IMG/VR virus record: IMGVR_UViG_3300025111_000052
Coordinates: 62,001-126,000 of that record
Reading direction: 5' to 3' (one strand)
DNA: 64,000 bases
DNA from: a virus
Made by a program: the position numbers and the translations under genes. Numbering within the stretch: the stretch's first letter is position 1; each line of letters begins with the position of its first letter. Shown here in pieces: positions 23,211-30,815 of this stretch. The notes under the pieces are model-generated. The model did not search any database. It was not told the origin of the DNA and worked only from the letters and a program-made list of their open reading frames with translations.

Positions 23211-23870
23211 ATGTTTTATGTTGTATATAAAATAACAAACATCATTAATAATAAAATTTATATAGGTTGCCATAGAACTGCGCATGTTGATGACACATAT
23301 ATGGGTTCAGGGCGGCATCTTATAGCCGCTCAACGAAAATACGGTATACAAAATTTTAAAAAAGACATCCTGGCCGTATTTGATAATCACGAGGACATGT
23401 CGGAGCTTGAAGAAATCTTAGTAAACAAAGACTTTGTTAAACACCCATTTACATATAATTTAATTGAGGGCGGCTATAAAAATATAGCTACCATAAATGA
23501 ATTCAAATTAAATTTATATGGGAAAAATGGCCAAAAAGGTTATGGGCAAGAAAATTTAGTGTGTGGTAATAAATTAAAGACACTTTTAATAGCTTCTGGC
23601 AGATGGGAAAAGTATAAAGATAAAATTAGTAAATCCCATACCGGTAAGCATAAAGGGACTAAAAACGCTTTTTACGGTAAAAAGCATACACAAGAAACTA
23701 AGAATATAATTGGTAGAAAAAACTCAATAAAGCAAGCAGGACAACTTAATTCTCGCTATGGTACCGTGTGGATTTACTGCCCTTACACTCATGAAAGTAG
23801 GTCCATAAACAAAGAAGAACTTAATACGTTGGAAAATTTGGGTTGGGTTAGAGGACGAAAAATTAAATAG
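23211..23870 (+). CDS. GIY-YIG homing endonuclease, free-standing
   Basis: 219-residue nuclease. N-terminal GIY-YIG domain: FYVVYKITN and KIYIGCHRT, with the catalytic Arg/Glu region after it. The C-terminal part has NUMOD3-like repeats (SHTGKHKG, KKHTQETK) used in DNA binding. ATG 23211 is chosen because AGGA lies upstream and longer in-frame starts begin inside tRNA-Thr. Likely a selfish element inserted after the tRNA genes. Confidence 0.9.
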   Translation: MFYVVYKITNIINNKIYIGCHRTAHVDDTYMGSGRHLIAAQRKYGIQNFKKDILAVFDNHEDMSELEEILVNKDFVKHPFTYNLIEGGYKNIATINEFKLNLYGKNGQKGYGQENLVCGNKLKTLLIASGRWEKYKDKISKSHTGKHKGTKNAFYGKKHTQETKNIIGRKNSIKQAGQLNSRYGTVWIYCPYTHESRSINKEELNTLENLGWVRGRKIK

Positions 23871-23902
23871 GTATAGACTTTACTTAACTACAAGGTAGAT
23901 AA

Positions 23903-24064
23903 ATGATTATAGATAAAGAAATTTCGTATTGTAAGCACACTATTTTTATGTTAAAAGACTGGTCCGCCTTTCAAATAGCTATGCGCACCTGTCTTACAAA
24001 AGGGAGGATGCACAATGCTTACAACCCCAATAATGCAAAAAACATCCTTAATGACGGTAGATGA
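23903..24064 (+). CDS. possible small protein, 53 aa
   Basis: ORF MIIDKEISYCKH... with only a weak AAGGT upstream. Overlaps the better supported ORF at 24015. Unrecognised. Confidence 0.4.
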   Translation: MIIDKEISYCKHTIFMLKDWSAFQIAMRTCLTKGRMHNAYNPNNAKNILNDGR

Positions 24065-24182
24065 ACTTAAAGAGATTGAAAAGAAAAATAAAAAGAAGCT
24101 TACGAAAGTTTTTTCGAAAGGCCCCAAAGAAGCCTGTCCAACTGCTACAAACAAAGGAACTATCTTAGATATAAGGATTTAA
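24015..24182 (+). CDS. small basic protein, 55 aa
   Basis: ATG 24015 follows GGGAGG by 7 bases. Basic helical peptide (ELKEIEKKNKKK). Its stop is one base before the start of the transglutaminase-like gene, so the two are probably coupled. Function unknown. Confidence 0.6.
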   Translation: MLTTPIMQKTSLMTVDELKEIEKKNKKKLTKVFSKGPKEACPTATNKGTILDIRI

Positions 24183-24183
24183 T

Positions 24184-25974
24184 ATGTCTTCAATCAGTAG
24201 CGTATCTAATTTTATATCTGAGTTACTACCTCAAATCAATAATTGGAAATCCGCCACCATTTGGGATAGTTTTAAAACAGAACCCAACTCAGCAAGTGCC
24301 TTTATACAAGACCTGATGAACACAAAATCAGCTCTTGATGTGGCACTTTTGCGTTTTAATGGTGCGGTTAGTGGTAAAGCCGCCGGCCAAGATTTGGACT
24401 ACAATAAATACTTTGAATATCCCAATACCAGATTATTTAAACTCGCTGCAGAAATAACCAAAGGCACTACAACAGATACTGAAAAAATGTATGCTGTTGA
24501 ACAATGGGTAAATAGCAATATTACTTATCAAACTGATGACATGAACTACGGCCCCGATGAGTACTGGGCTTACCCAACAGAGACGCTTTTACATAAGGAC
24601 GGGGATTGTACTGCTAACTATGAGGAAATTTGGACAAAGGATGGCCTCAAAGAAGTAGGCGCTTTACAAGTAGGGGACATAGTTCTATCTTATGACTTTA
24701 ACAAAAAAAGTTATTGTTATAAACCTGTGCTTAAAATATGGGAGAAGGGAAATCTACCTATTTTTAGGGTGAAATTTACTAATGGTACCTGGATAGACGT
24801 GACAGAGGACCACCCTTTCTGGACTAGGCGTGTACAAAAGTATTCTGACTATGAGAAAACTAAGCTATGTGATATAGACCTTAGCAGGTGGTGGAAACGT
24901 AAAATACCTTGTGTTAAAAAACTACCATATGTAATTAAAGACATTGACTGGCTTACCGAAGATTTATGTTTTGTTATAGGGCATTTTTTAGCTGAAGGTG
25001 ATACAGACCGTAGTCACGTTAGAACAAGTGGTTATGATGTACCCACAAGTATAGTACCTATTTTGGATAAATATAACATACCATATAGTATTACTACTAA
25101 TAACAGTGGTGTGCCCTACCTTAATTTTTTGAGCTCAAAGTTGAAGCAGTATTTAAGGCTTTGTAAAGTCAATAGTTTTGATATTAATATACCGGAAGAA
25201 CTATTTTACTTGCCAGCGAATAAACTATATGCTATAATAAATGGACACTTTCTTGGGGATGGTCATTACTCAAAATATGCTGAAAACTCTAACAAAGAAA
25301 AGACCTATTCAACTAGCTCGTACAAGTTAGCTTACGACCTACAGAGACTGCACATGCAGTTGGGCATACCTATTCATATGTGGTTACAAAAAGACCATAA
25401 AGGGGTGGGCAACAAACCCATATGGCGACTTAGTTATAACTCTAATAGCTATTTTGCAAAGGACTACGGGTACGACGGTATAAGCGAAGTGTCCATACAC
25501 AGTGTTAAACCTATGGGCAGCACCAATACTCGTGACTTTATGGTGGCTGATACTCATACGTTCGTAAGTAAGTTTGGTCATATATGCCATAATTGTGAGG
25601 ATATGGCTTTCCTTATAACAAGTTTGGCATTACATTCCGGTGTAGACCCCTCACGTTTAAGAATGTATGGTGGTTTAGTTAAAGCCGGCACAGGGGCTAT
25701 GTCAAGTAGCTCCATAGCGGGACATGGTTGGGGAGCATTCAAACGGGACGATGGTGAATGGGTGCCGATAGAGGGTTCATACTACGCCACTGACTTAGCA
25801 ATAGATGAAAGAGTACCACTTAAAGATAATTACAACTATGTAGAAGATTTCTGGTATGTCACAAAAGATGGTGTGGTAGATGCCACATGGCGTAATTACA
25901 TAAGAAATCCAGATCTGGGTGCTACGATGACTGCAGAACACTACAAAGGTTGGAGTATTAATACAAGGGTGTAA
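24184..25974 (+). CDS. transglutaminase-like cysteine protein interrupted by an intein
   Basis: The precursor is 596 residues; removal of residues 142-470 gives a 267-residue protein. The extein joins HKDGD to CEDMAFL, recreating the GDCED motif of transglutaminase-like cysteine proteases, with later HGWGAF (catalytic His) and WVPIEGSY (third acidic site region). So the Cys that completes splicing is also the enzyme nucleophile. Phage members of this fold are often virion or lysis-associated peptidases or cross-linking enzymes; this is inferred. Confidence 0.88.
   Translation: MSSISSVSNFISELLPQINNWKSATIWDSFKTEPNSASAFIQDLMNTKSALDVALLRFNGAVSGKAAGQDLDYNKYFEYPNTRLFKLAAEITKGTTTDTEKMYAVEQWVNSNITYQTDDMNYGPDEYWAYPTETLLHKDGDCTANYEEIWTKDGLKEVGALQVGDIVLSYDFNKKSYCYKPVLKIWEKGNLPIFRVKFTNGTWIDVTEDHPFWTRRVQKYSDYEKTKLCDIDLSRWWKRKIPCVKKLPYVIKDIDWLTEDLCFVIGHFLAEGDTDRSHVRTSGYDVPTSIVPILDKYNIPYSITTNNSGVPYLNFLSSKLKQYLRLCKVNSFDINIPEELFYLPANKLYAIINGHFLGDGHYSKYAENSNKEKTYSTSSYKLAYDLQRLHMQLGIPIHMWLQKDHKGVGNKPIWRLSYNSNSYFAKDYGYDGISEVSIHSVKPMGSTNTRDFMVADTHTFVSKFGHICHNCEDMAFLITSLALHSGVDPSRLRMYGGLVKAGTGAMSSSSIAGHGWGAFKRDDGEWVPIEGSYYATDLAIDERVPLKDNYNYVEDFWYVTKDGVVDATWRNYIRNPDLGATMTAEHYKGWSINTRV
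24607..25593 (+). mobile_element. intein with LAGLIDADG endonuclease (329 aa)
   Basis: Begins with Cys (CTANYEEIWT) and ends with HN before extein Cys. Block B-like histidine motif (TEDHPFW) and two LAGLIDADG-type helices (FVIGHFLAEGDTD and INGHFLGDGHYSK) are present, so it is a full intein able to home. Same reading frame as the extein throughout. Confidence 0.9.
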
Positions 25975-25983
25975 TAAAAGTTG

Positions 25984-26012
25984 TTGACATTGTATTGTAC
26001 ATGTGCTGTACT
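25984..26012 (+). promoter_or_regulatory. sigma70-type promoter
   Basis: TTGACA (25984-25989), 17 bases, TGTACT (26007-26012). Drives the 224-aa gene and the methyltransferase after it. Confidence 0.7.
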
Positions 26013-26063
26013 ACCCATAATTAAGGCAATGAATTATTAATTTTAGACAGGAGGTTTTTTAAC

Positions 26064-26738
26064 ATGACTGGAGAATTAGCGATAGCAAAAGAAGTTTCTA
26101 CACAGGACCTTGTGGCCAATTTTGAGCGCGGGTTAGAAGGTATGTTTGAATTTTTTGAAAATTATTCAGGGCAAAATGCGCAACGAAGTGATACAAAATT
26201 ATATAAAGTTTATCAAGCTTGTAGATATATGTACTTAGCTAAGGGTAAGCGCCGTGTGCATACTGAGGGCACCTCCTCTAAGGCAGACTTAACCTTTAAG
26301 CACGTGTTTAACTACGGTGGATTTGTAAGTCAAGATACAATCACTGTTGATGCCACTTATATGAATAAAGAAGATTACTATAATGATCTTTTAGACATAG
26401 CTCCTATCCATGGTTTAGAAATTAGAGCAGCAACACAAAGCCTCGCTAAAAATAGTGCAAATATGGCTAGAGATATATTAGGTAGGCATGTACAATATAA
26501 TAAACTTATGGAATACAGAACAGGTGTGGTCGGAAACTACTTTACTTTTATGGCTTTTCTGGATCTCAATGATCCAGAACACGTGCACTCTAGAGCTAGA
26601 TATTTGTCGCTGTTAAGTAAAGGTGTAAATGTAGTACTTGTTCCTTATAGACAACTTGACTCTTCTGTTTATATCGATACAACAAGTGTTTACGTGCCCA
26701 GATCAGTGTCATTAACTACATATATTGAATCACTTTAA
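26064..26738 (+). CDS. hypothetical protein, 224 aa
   Basis: Unrecognised globular protein without clear motifs. Strong AGGAGG upstream; first gene of a promoter-led operon and followed 5 bases later by a DNA methyltransferase. Confidence 0.75.
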   Translation: MTGELAIAKEVSTQDLVANFERGLEGMFEFFENYSGQNAQRSDTKLYKVYQACRYMYLAKGKRRVHTEGTSSKADLTFKHVFNYGGFVSQDTITVDATYMNKEDYYNDLLDIAPIHGLEIRAATQSLAKNSANMARDILGRHVQYNKLMEYRTGVVGNYFTFMAFLDLNDPEHVHSRARYLSLLSKGVNVVLVPYRQLDSSVYIDTTSVYVPRSVSLTTYIESL

Positions 26739-26743
26739 CTGGT

Positions 26744-28165
26744 ATGGATTTTTACAAAGATATATTAAGAACTGATGAGTTTAGAAAGTTATCCGGGGCA
26801 CATTTCACGCCAGAAAATATTGTAGAAGAAATGTGCTCCACCGCTTTGAACTTATTAGACACAAAAAAGTGCCCAAGTATTTTAGACTTGGCGGCAGGCA
26901 CTGGTGTGTTTGCTTATTATTTTATTGGTATGTTGTCAGCAAAATACGGGATGCCTCTTGATGAAGCAGCTAATTTGGTAACACTTGTTGAGAAGGACAC
27001 TACTTTTGTTATCGAGGCTAGAAATATTTTTTCAAATCTATCTATACACCCAACAATACTTGAAAGCGATGCCCTATTTACAAAAAAACTATTAAAAAAT
27101 ACATATGACATTGTAATTGGTAATCCGCCCTATATAAGACTACAAAATTTAGATGACTCATATAGGCCTTTACTAAAAAATAATTATACCGTCTGTGCTA
27201 ATGGCGCAACTGATATATACTATGCTTTTATACAAAGGGCTTTAGAGTTAGTAAAACCAGGTGGTGTGGTTGCATTAATAACACCATCATCATATCTTAG
27301 ATCTAAGGCCGGCCGTAATTTAAGAAATAATATAACTAATTATGTGTTTTATGTAAAAGACCATGGTTCTACTAAACAGTTTTCATGCGGCGCGTATACT
27401 GCCATACTTTATATGGTAAAAAATAAAGATTTGTTTAGCATAGATAAGACATTTACCTATAATTTATATGGTAATGACTATGCCATAGACAGAAACATGT
27501 TTGTAGACAATGGTATAGTAATACAAAACACTAAAAACGCAGTATTAGGGGATGTATGTAAAATTACAGGCGGTATTGCCACTTTACGAGACAACATATT
27601 TGTTTTAAAACCAGATAAAGTAGATAATACTTATATTTATGTAGATAATTTTAAAATTGAAAAAACAGCAGTAAAAAAACTTGTAAAATTATCAGTAGTA
27701 AAAACAGAAGCAGACATAATAAACACAGAGTATCAAATTATATTTCCTTACCTACCTGATTTAACTTGTTTGGATGAGAATAAATTTGCTACAAGATTTC
27801 CTGAAACATATAAATATCTTTTATACCATAAGGAGGAACTTTTAAAAAGGGACAAGGGTAAAAGTAAGGGATATAAATGGTTTGAATTTGGCAGAAAACA
27901 AGGCTTGCGCAATTTTGGAGGGCGGTGTATAGTTACATCTGCTCTAAACGATAAACCTAACTTTATTCTAACCTCTGAATTAGATAATAGCCTTGTTAGA
28001 TCAGGTTTAGTTCTTAGTGAGTTTACTGTGGACGCTGAATTATTACTTAATAAATTAAATAGCACTGATATGTATGAATACATGAAGTATAATGGGCAAG
28101 TATACGCCGGTGATTGGCGCGGGTATACAGCAACAACATTAAAAAAATTTCCAATAGACCTATAA
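26744..28165 (+). CDS. N6-adenine DNA methyltransferase, TaqI/Eco57I type
   Basis: Gamma-class methyltransferase: SAM motif LDLAAGTGVFAYYF (about residues 45-58) precedes catalytic NPPY (GNPPYIRLQN, about 126-135); the C-terminal half is a target-recognition-like region. 473 aa is a usual length for stand-alone M.TaqI-like enzymes. No nuclease domain is fused. Likely modifies phage DNA to escape restriction. Confidence 0.9.
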   Translation: MDFYKDILRTDEFRKLSGAHFTPENIVEEMCSTALNLLDTKKCPSILDLAAGTGVFAYYFIGMLSAKYGMPLDEAANLVTLVEKDTTFVIEARNIFSNLSIHPTILESDALFTKKLLKNTYDIVIGNPPYIRLQNLDDSYRPLLKNNYTVCANGATDIYYAFIQRALELVKPGGVVALITPSSYLRSKAGRNLRNNITNYVFYVKDHGSTKQFSCGAYTAILYMVKNKDLFSIDKTFTYNLYGNDYAIDRNMFVDNGIVIQNTKNAVLGDVCKITGGIATLRDNIFVLKPDKVDNTYIYVDNFKIEKTAVKKLVKLSVVKTEADIINTEYQIIFPYLPDLTCLDENKFATRFPETYKYLLYHKEELLKRDKGKSKGYKWFEFGRKQGLRNFGGRCIVTSALNDKPNFILTSELDNSLVRSGLVLSEFTVDAELLLNKLNSTDMYEYMKYNGQVYAGDWRGYTATTLKKFPIDL

Positions 28166-28180
28166 TATAGGAGGACAACT

Positions 28181-28195
28181 ATGATTTGGACGTAG
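28181..28195 (+). other. 4-codon minigene after a strong ribosome site
   Basis: AGGAGGACAACT precedes ATG ATT TGG ACG TAG. The stop is amber, and the stretch to 28272 holds only a 10-bp A/T-rich inverted repeat (TTAATTTGAT/ATCAAATTAA) ending just before the next ribosome site. Could be a leader peptide, a remnant of a longer gene, or a site of amber readthrough. Confidence 0.35.
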
Positions 28196-28272
28196 GCCAG
28201 AGCACCACCGTGACTTTTAATTTGATATTAAACTAATTAATTTATTATTAATCAAATTAAAGGAGAATAATT

Positions 28273-28581
28273 ATGTCACGGAAAACAAAACTGCCGCTAC
28301 TTAAAGCAGAACTTAAACAATTGGCAAGCTCAATACGATCAACCAGGTTAAGCTACAAAGAAGCACAACGTGCTAATATATATAATAAATACACATTAGA
28401 GCTGTGCTATTTAAACAAACTTAAAGAAAAGTTTAGATATAAACATATTGTATATTGCTTATTACATGGTACTCCTATGGAAAAAATAGAGGTACCAGGA
28501 TCACCTAATTACAATCCGCCGTATAGTAATTTATTGGAGGAGGTGATGAAGCAATATGAAAAAGATGTATGTGCTTGTTAG
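28273..28581 (+). CDS. hypothetical basic protein, 102 aa
   Basis: Unrecognised Lys-rich helical protein. AAAGGAG upstream. Its end contains GGAGGAGGTGATG, the ribosome site of the overlapping Pth2 gene. Confidence 0.65.
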   Translation: MSRKTKLPLLKAELKQLASSIRSTRLSYKEAQRANIYNKYTLELCYLNKLKEKFRYKHIVYCLLHGTPMEKIEVPGSPNYNPPYSNLLEEVMKQYEKDVCAC

Positions 28582-28846
28582 AAAAGATTTAACTAAAATA
28601 CAACAGGCCATACAAGCAGGCCACGCCTTAGCTGAATATTTACTTAATTATAAAACCTCTTGGACCAACGGCACTTTAATATATCTGCAAGTCAAGAATG
28701 AAGATATACTTAAATACTGGGGTGATAAGTTAGATTTGATTGGCGTGGCCTGGAAGAGTTTTAGGGAGCCTGATATGAACTATGAATTAACTGCCATAGC
28801 AGCAGTAGCCGAAGATAAAGTTTTTAAAAAGTTACAACTATTATGA
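28556..28846 (+). CDS. peptidyl-tRNA hydrolase 2 family protein
   Basis: 96-residue Pth2/PTRHD1-like protein: VLVRKDLTKIQQAIQAGHAL matches the N-terminal core of Pth2 with the conserved Lys and the QxxHA motif. Pth2 frees peptides from peptidyl-tRNA after stalled or aborted translation. This type is usual in archaea and eukaryotes and rare in bacteria. Coupled to both neighbours by overlaps. Confidence 0.8.
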   Translation: MKKMYVLVRKDLTKIQQAIQAGHALAEYLLNYKTSWTNGTLIYLQVKNEDILKYWGDKLDLIGVAWKSFREPDMNYELTAIAAVAEDKVFKKLQLL

Positions 28847-29439
28847 TTGATCCAAACAACATAACAAACTATAATCAAACTACGGCTCAACTACAAGAGA
28901 GCCTACTATTCTGGGTATGTGCTGCTGGAAAGAACGGTAAGACAGCAGCACGTTGCCTAGAAACATTGCTCAATAAAATAACACATAATGATGAAACCCC
29001 ATTTAATGCTATACTTACTTATGCTGCTAACAATGTAGGTACCCCGCTCCACGGTATAGATAACCTATTACGATCTTGTGGCATAGGTTGTTATAACAAT
29101 AAAGCCAAAACTTTTATAGCTCTGGCTTGTTGTGGGTTGGATTTAAAAAAGTGCGCCGTAGAAGACTTAGAAAAAATACACGGCATAGGAATGAAAACAG
29201 CCAGGTGTTTTATTATACATAGTAGAAAGAACGCAAACTGCGCTGGGTTAGATACCCATATACTTAAATTTATGCGCCTTATGGGGTTTGATGCACCAAA
29301 AGCAACACCTACCAAAAGAAAATACTTGCAATTAGAACAAGAATTTGTTAAACTAGCATATAAATACAATAAAACGGTCGCCGAACTTGATTTAGAAATC
29401 TGGAACCATTATAGTGCTATCAAAAATATTACAGCATAA
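28843..29439 (+). CDS. HhH-GPD family DNA glycosylase-like protein
   Basis: 198 aa with a helix-hairpin-helix (LEKIHGIGMKTARCF) followed by the catalytic Asp motif (GLDTHILKFM), as in endonuclease III and related glycosylases. The Lys of bifunctional enzymes is not clear and the C-terminal Fe-S Cys set is absent. Likely a base-excision glycosylase of monofunctional type. Overlaps the Pth2 stop (ATGA). Confidence 0.8.
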   Translation: MIDPNNITNYNQTTAQLQESLLFWVCAAGKNGKTAARCLETLLNKITHNDETPFNAILTYAANNVGTPLHGIDNLLRSCGIGCYNNKAKTFIALACCGLDLKKCAVEDLEKIHGIGMKTARCFIIHSRKNANCAGLDTHILKFMRLMGFDAPKATPTKRKYLQLEQEFVKLAYKYNKTVAELDLEIWNHYSAIKNITA

Positions 29440-29440
29440 A

Positions 29441-29511
29441 GTCCCGTTGGCAGACAGGCGTTGCGGCGAACTCTAAACTCGCTTAAAGGGGTTCAATTCC
29501 TCTACGGGACA
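29441..29511 (+). tRNA. suppressor-type tRNA (CTA anticodon, reads UAG)
   Basis: Acceptor GTCCCGT/ACGGGAC, D stem GCAG/TTGC with GG in the loop, anticodon stem GCGAA/CTCGC (last pair A-C mismatched) with loop CTCTAAA giving anticodon CTA, T arm AGGGG/CCTCT with loop TTCAATT, discriminator A. CCA not encoded. Every tRNA part is present; the CTA anticodon would decode amber codons. Amino-acid identity is not decided. Confidence 0.82.
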
Positions 29512-29532
29512 AAAAATATTGGAGGTAATAAT

Positions 29533-29697
29533 ATGTCAGATGAGTGTAAATGTAGTGATGAATGTGCTTGTCATATCTCAGGTGAATACGGTGGTATTGA
29601 AAACTCAGTAGGAGAAGCTGGCAAAGTACCATACATTAAAGAATGCAAGTGCGACAAAAAATGCAAGTCAGTTATAAAAGTTGTTGACGAAAACTGA
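29533..29697 (+). CDS. small Cys-rich protein, 54 aa
   Basis: ATG 29533 follows TTGGAGG. Two Cys clusters (CKCSDECACH and CKCDKKCK) suggest metal binding, like a metallothionein or small iron/zinc carrier. No homology recognised. A promoter overlaps its stop. Confidence 0.7.
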   Translation: MSDECKCSDECACHISGEYGGIENSVGEAGKVPYIKECKCDKKCKSVIKVVDEN

Positions 29698-29712
29698 TTA
29701 ATGTTATATACT
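29684..29712 (+). promoter_or_regulatory. sigma70-type promoter
   Basis: TTGACG (29684-29689), 17 bases, TATACT (29707-29712). An imperfect inverted repeat (ATGTTATA/TATAAGCAT) is centred on the -10. Drives the Rad52-like and ClpA-like genes. Confidence 0.75.
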
Positions 29713-29761
29713 ATAAGCATGTGAGTAATAAAAGCAGTTATACGATAAAGGAGATTTTGTA

Positions 29762-30802
29762 ATGGTAGATGATAATGTATTAAAACAATTGTACGAGCGT
29801 TTTGAGCTTAGAACACGTAAAGGTGTTGGTAACCAACAATTTAAATATATACCTAGCACTGATGTCATTGATAGAATGAATAAAGTATTTAAAGGTCGTT
29901 GGAGTACTAGGGTTTTATCGAGTGAGATAGTTGAAGATTCTATTGTTGTGCGTGTTACGGTGGAAGTAGCACCTAATGACAGAGAACGTTTTTGTCATGA
30001 AGGTTATGGTAGTTCGGCCGTAGCCAGATTTAGTAGTGGCCCCAAAGAGGGCAAGATTATTGATATCGGCAACTCATATAAAAGTGCGTTATCCACAGCA
30101 ATTAGAAACGCCTGCACACGTTATGGTGTAGGGCTTTATTTAGAAGGTGATCATTGGACAGATGAGGAATATAATTCTGCTGATGATGGAGACGCCACAA
30201 TTATGCCGCCTAGTTTAGAAAGATATAAAGAAAGTGGCGATATACCTCCAACTTTTGCGCCACCTAGTTTATCAAGGACAGAGGAAGAAGAAGAGGCACC
30301 AGTTACAGAAAGCACTTTTACTATGCCACCCACGACAGTTTTTTCTTCTGGGCCAGAGACAGCTCCACCCGTTAAACAAGAAATGGCTCCACCCGTGGTA
30401 CAATTATCTTTATCAGAACGTAAGAATAAAAAGCCGACTGCTCCACCTAATACGTTTCCCACGCCGCCGGTTGATTTAAAAGAAGAACAAGTGCCTGATC
30501 AAGTTAAAAAAGTTATGGATGTGATGCCTAAGATACCGTCACCCACCAGTGATAGTTCTAATATACCCCAAATGAGCACTAAACCTTCTTATGGTGGTCC
30601 GGTAGGGGGCATTACGGATGTTCAGTTAGCCGCTTTGGATGCGCTTCTAAACTTACGTGGAGTTAAATATGAAGACTTGGCGTTGGCAGCTTTTGAAGCC
30701 AACACTATGGATACTAATAATATCCCAGCTATGAATCAACTTACTTATAAACAAGCTGTTGCTGTTATAAGTTATGGAAATCATTTATACCGTAAACAGT
30801 AA
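29762..30802 (+). CDS. Rad52/22-family single-strand annealing protein
   Basis: The N-terminal about 140 residues match the Rad52-type annealing fold (YIPSTDVIDRMNKVF..W, VEDSIVVRVTVEV, GNSYKSALSTAIRNACTRYG). A long Pro-rich linker (about 145-265) leads to a C-terminal helical tail. It would anneal single strands in phage recombination and replication. 346 aa fits phage members with extended tails. AAAGGAG upstream. Confidence 0.9.
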   Translation: MVDDNVLKQLYERFELRTRKGVGNQQFKYIPSTDVIDRMNKVFKGRWSTRVLSSEIVEDSIVVRVTVEVAPNDRERFCHEGYGSSAVARFSSGPKEGKIIDIGNSYKSALSTAIRNACTRYGVGLYLEGDHWTDEEYNSADDGDATIMPPSLERYKESGDIPPTFAPPSLSRTEEEEEAPVTESTFTMPPTTVFSSGPETAPPVKQEMAPPVVQLSLSERKNKKPTAPPNTFPTPPVDLKEEQVPDQVKKVMDVMPKIPSPTSDSSNIPQMSTKPSYGGPVGGITDVQLAALDALLNLRGVKYEDLALAAFEANTMDTNNIPAMNQLTYKQAVAVISYGNHLYRKQ

Positions 30803-30815
30803 AGGAGACAACTAG

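Noticed and set aside
30151-30462. 103-codon antisense ORF in the Pro-rich linker of the Rad52-like gene
   Set aside because: Shadow of a low-complexity coding stretch; no ribosome site and no promoter on that strand.
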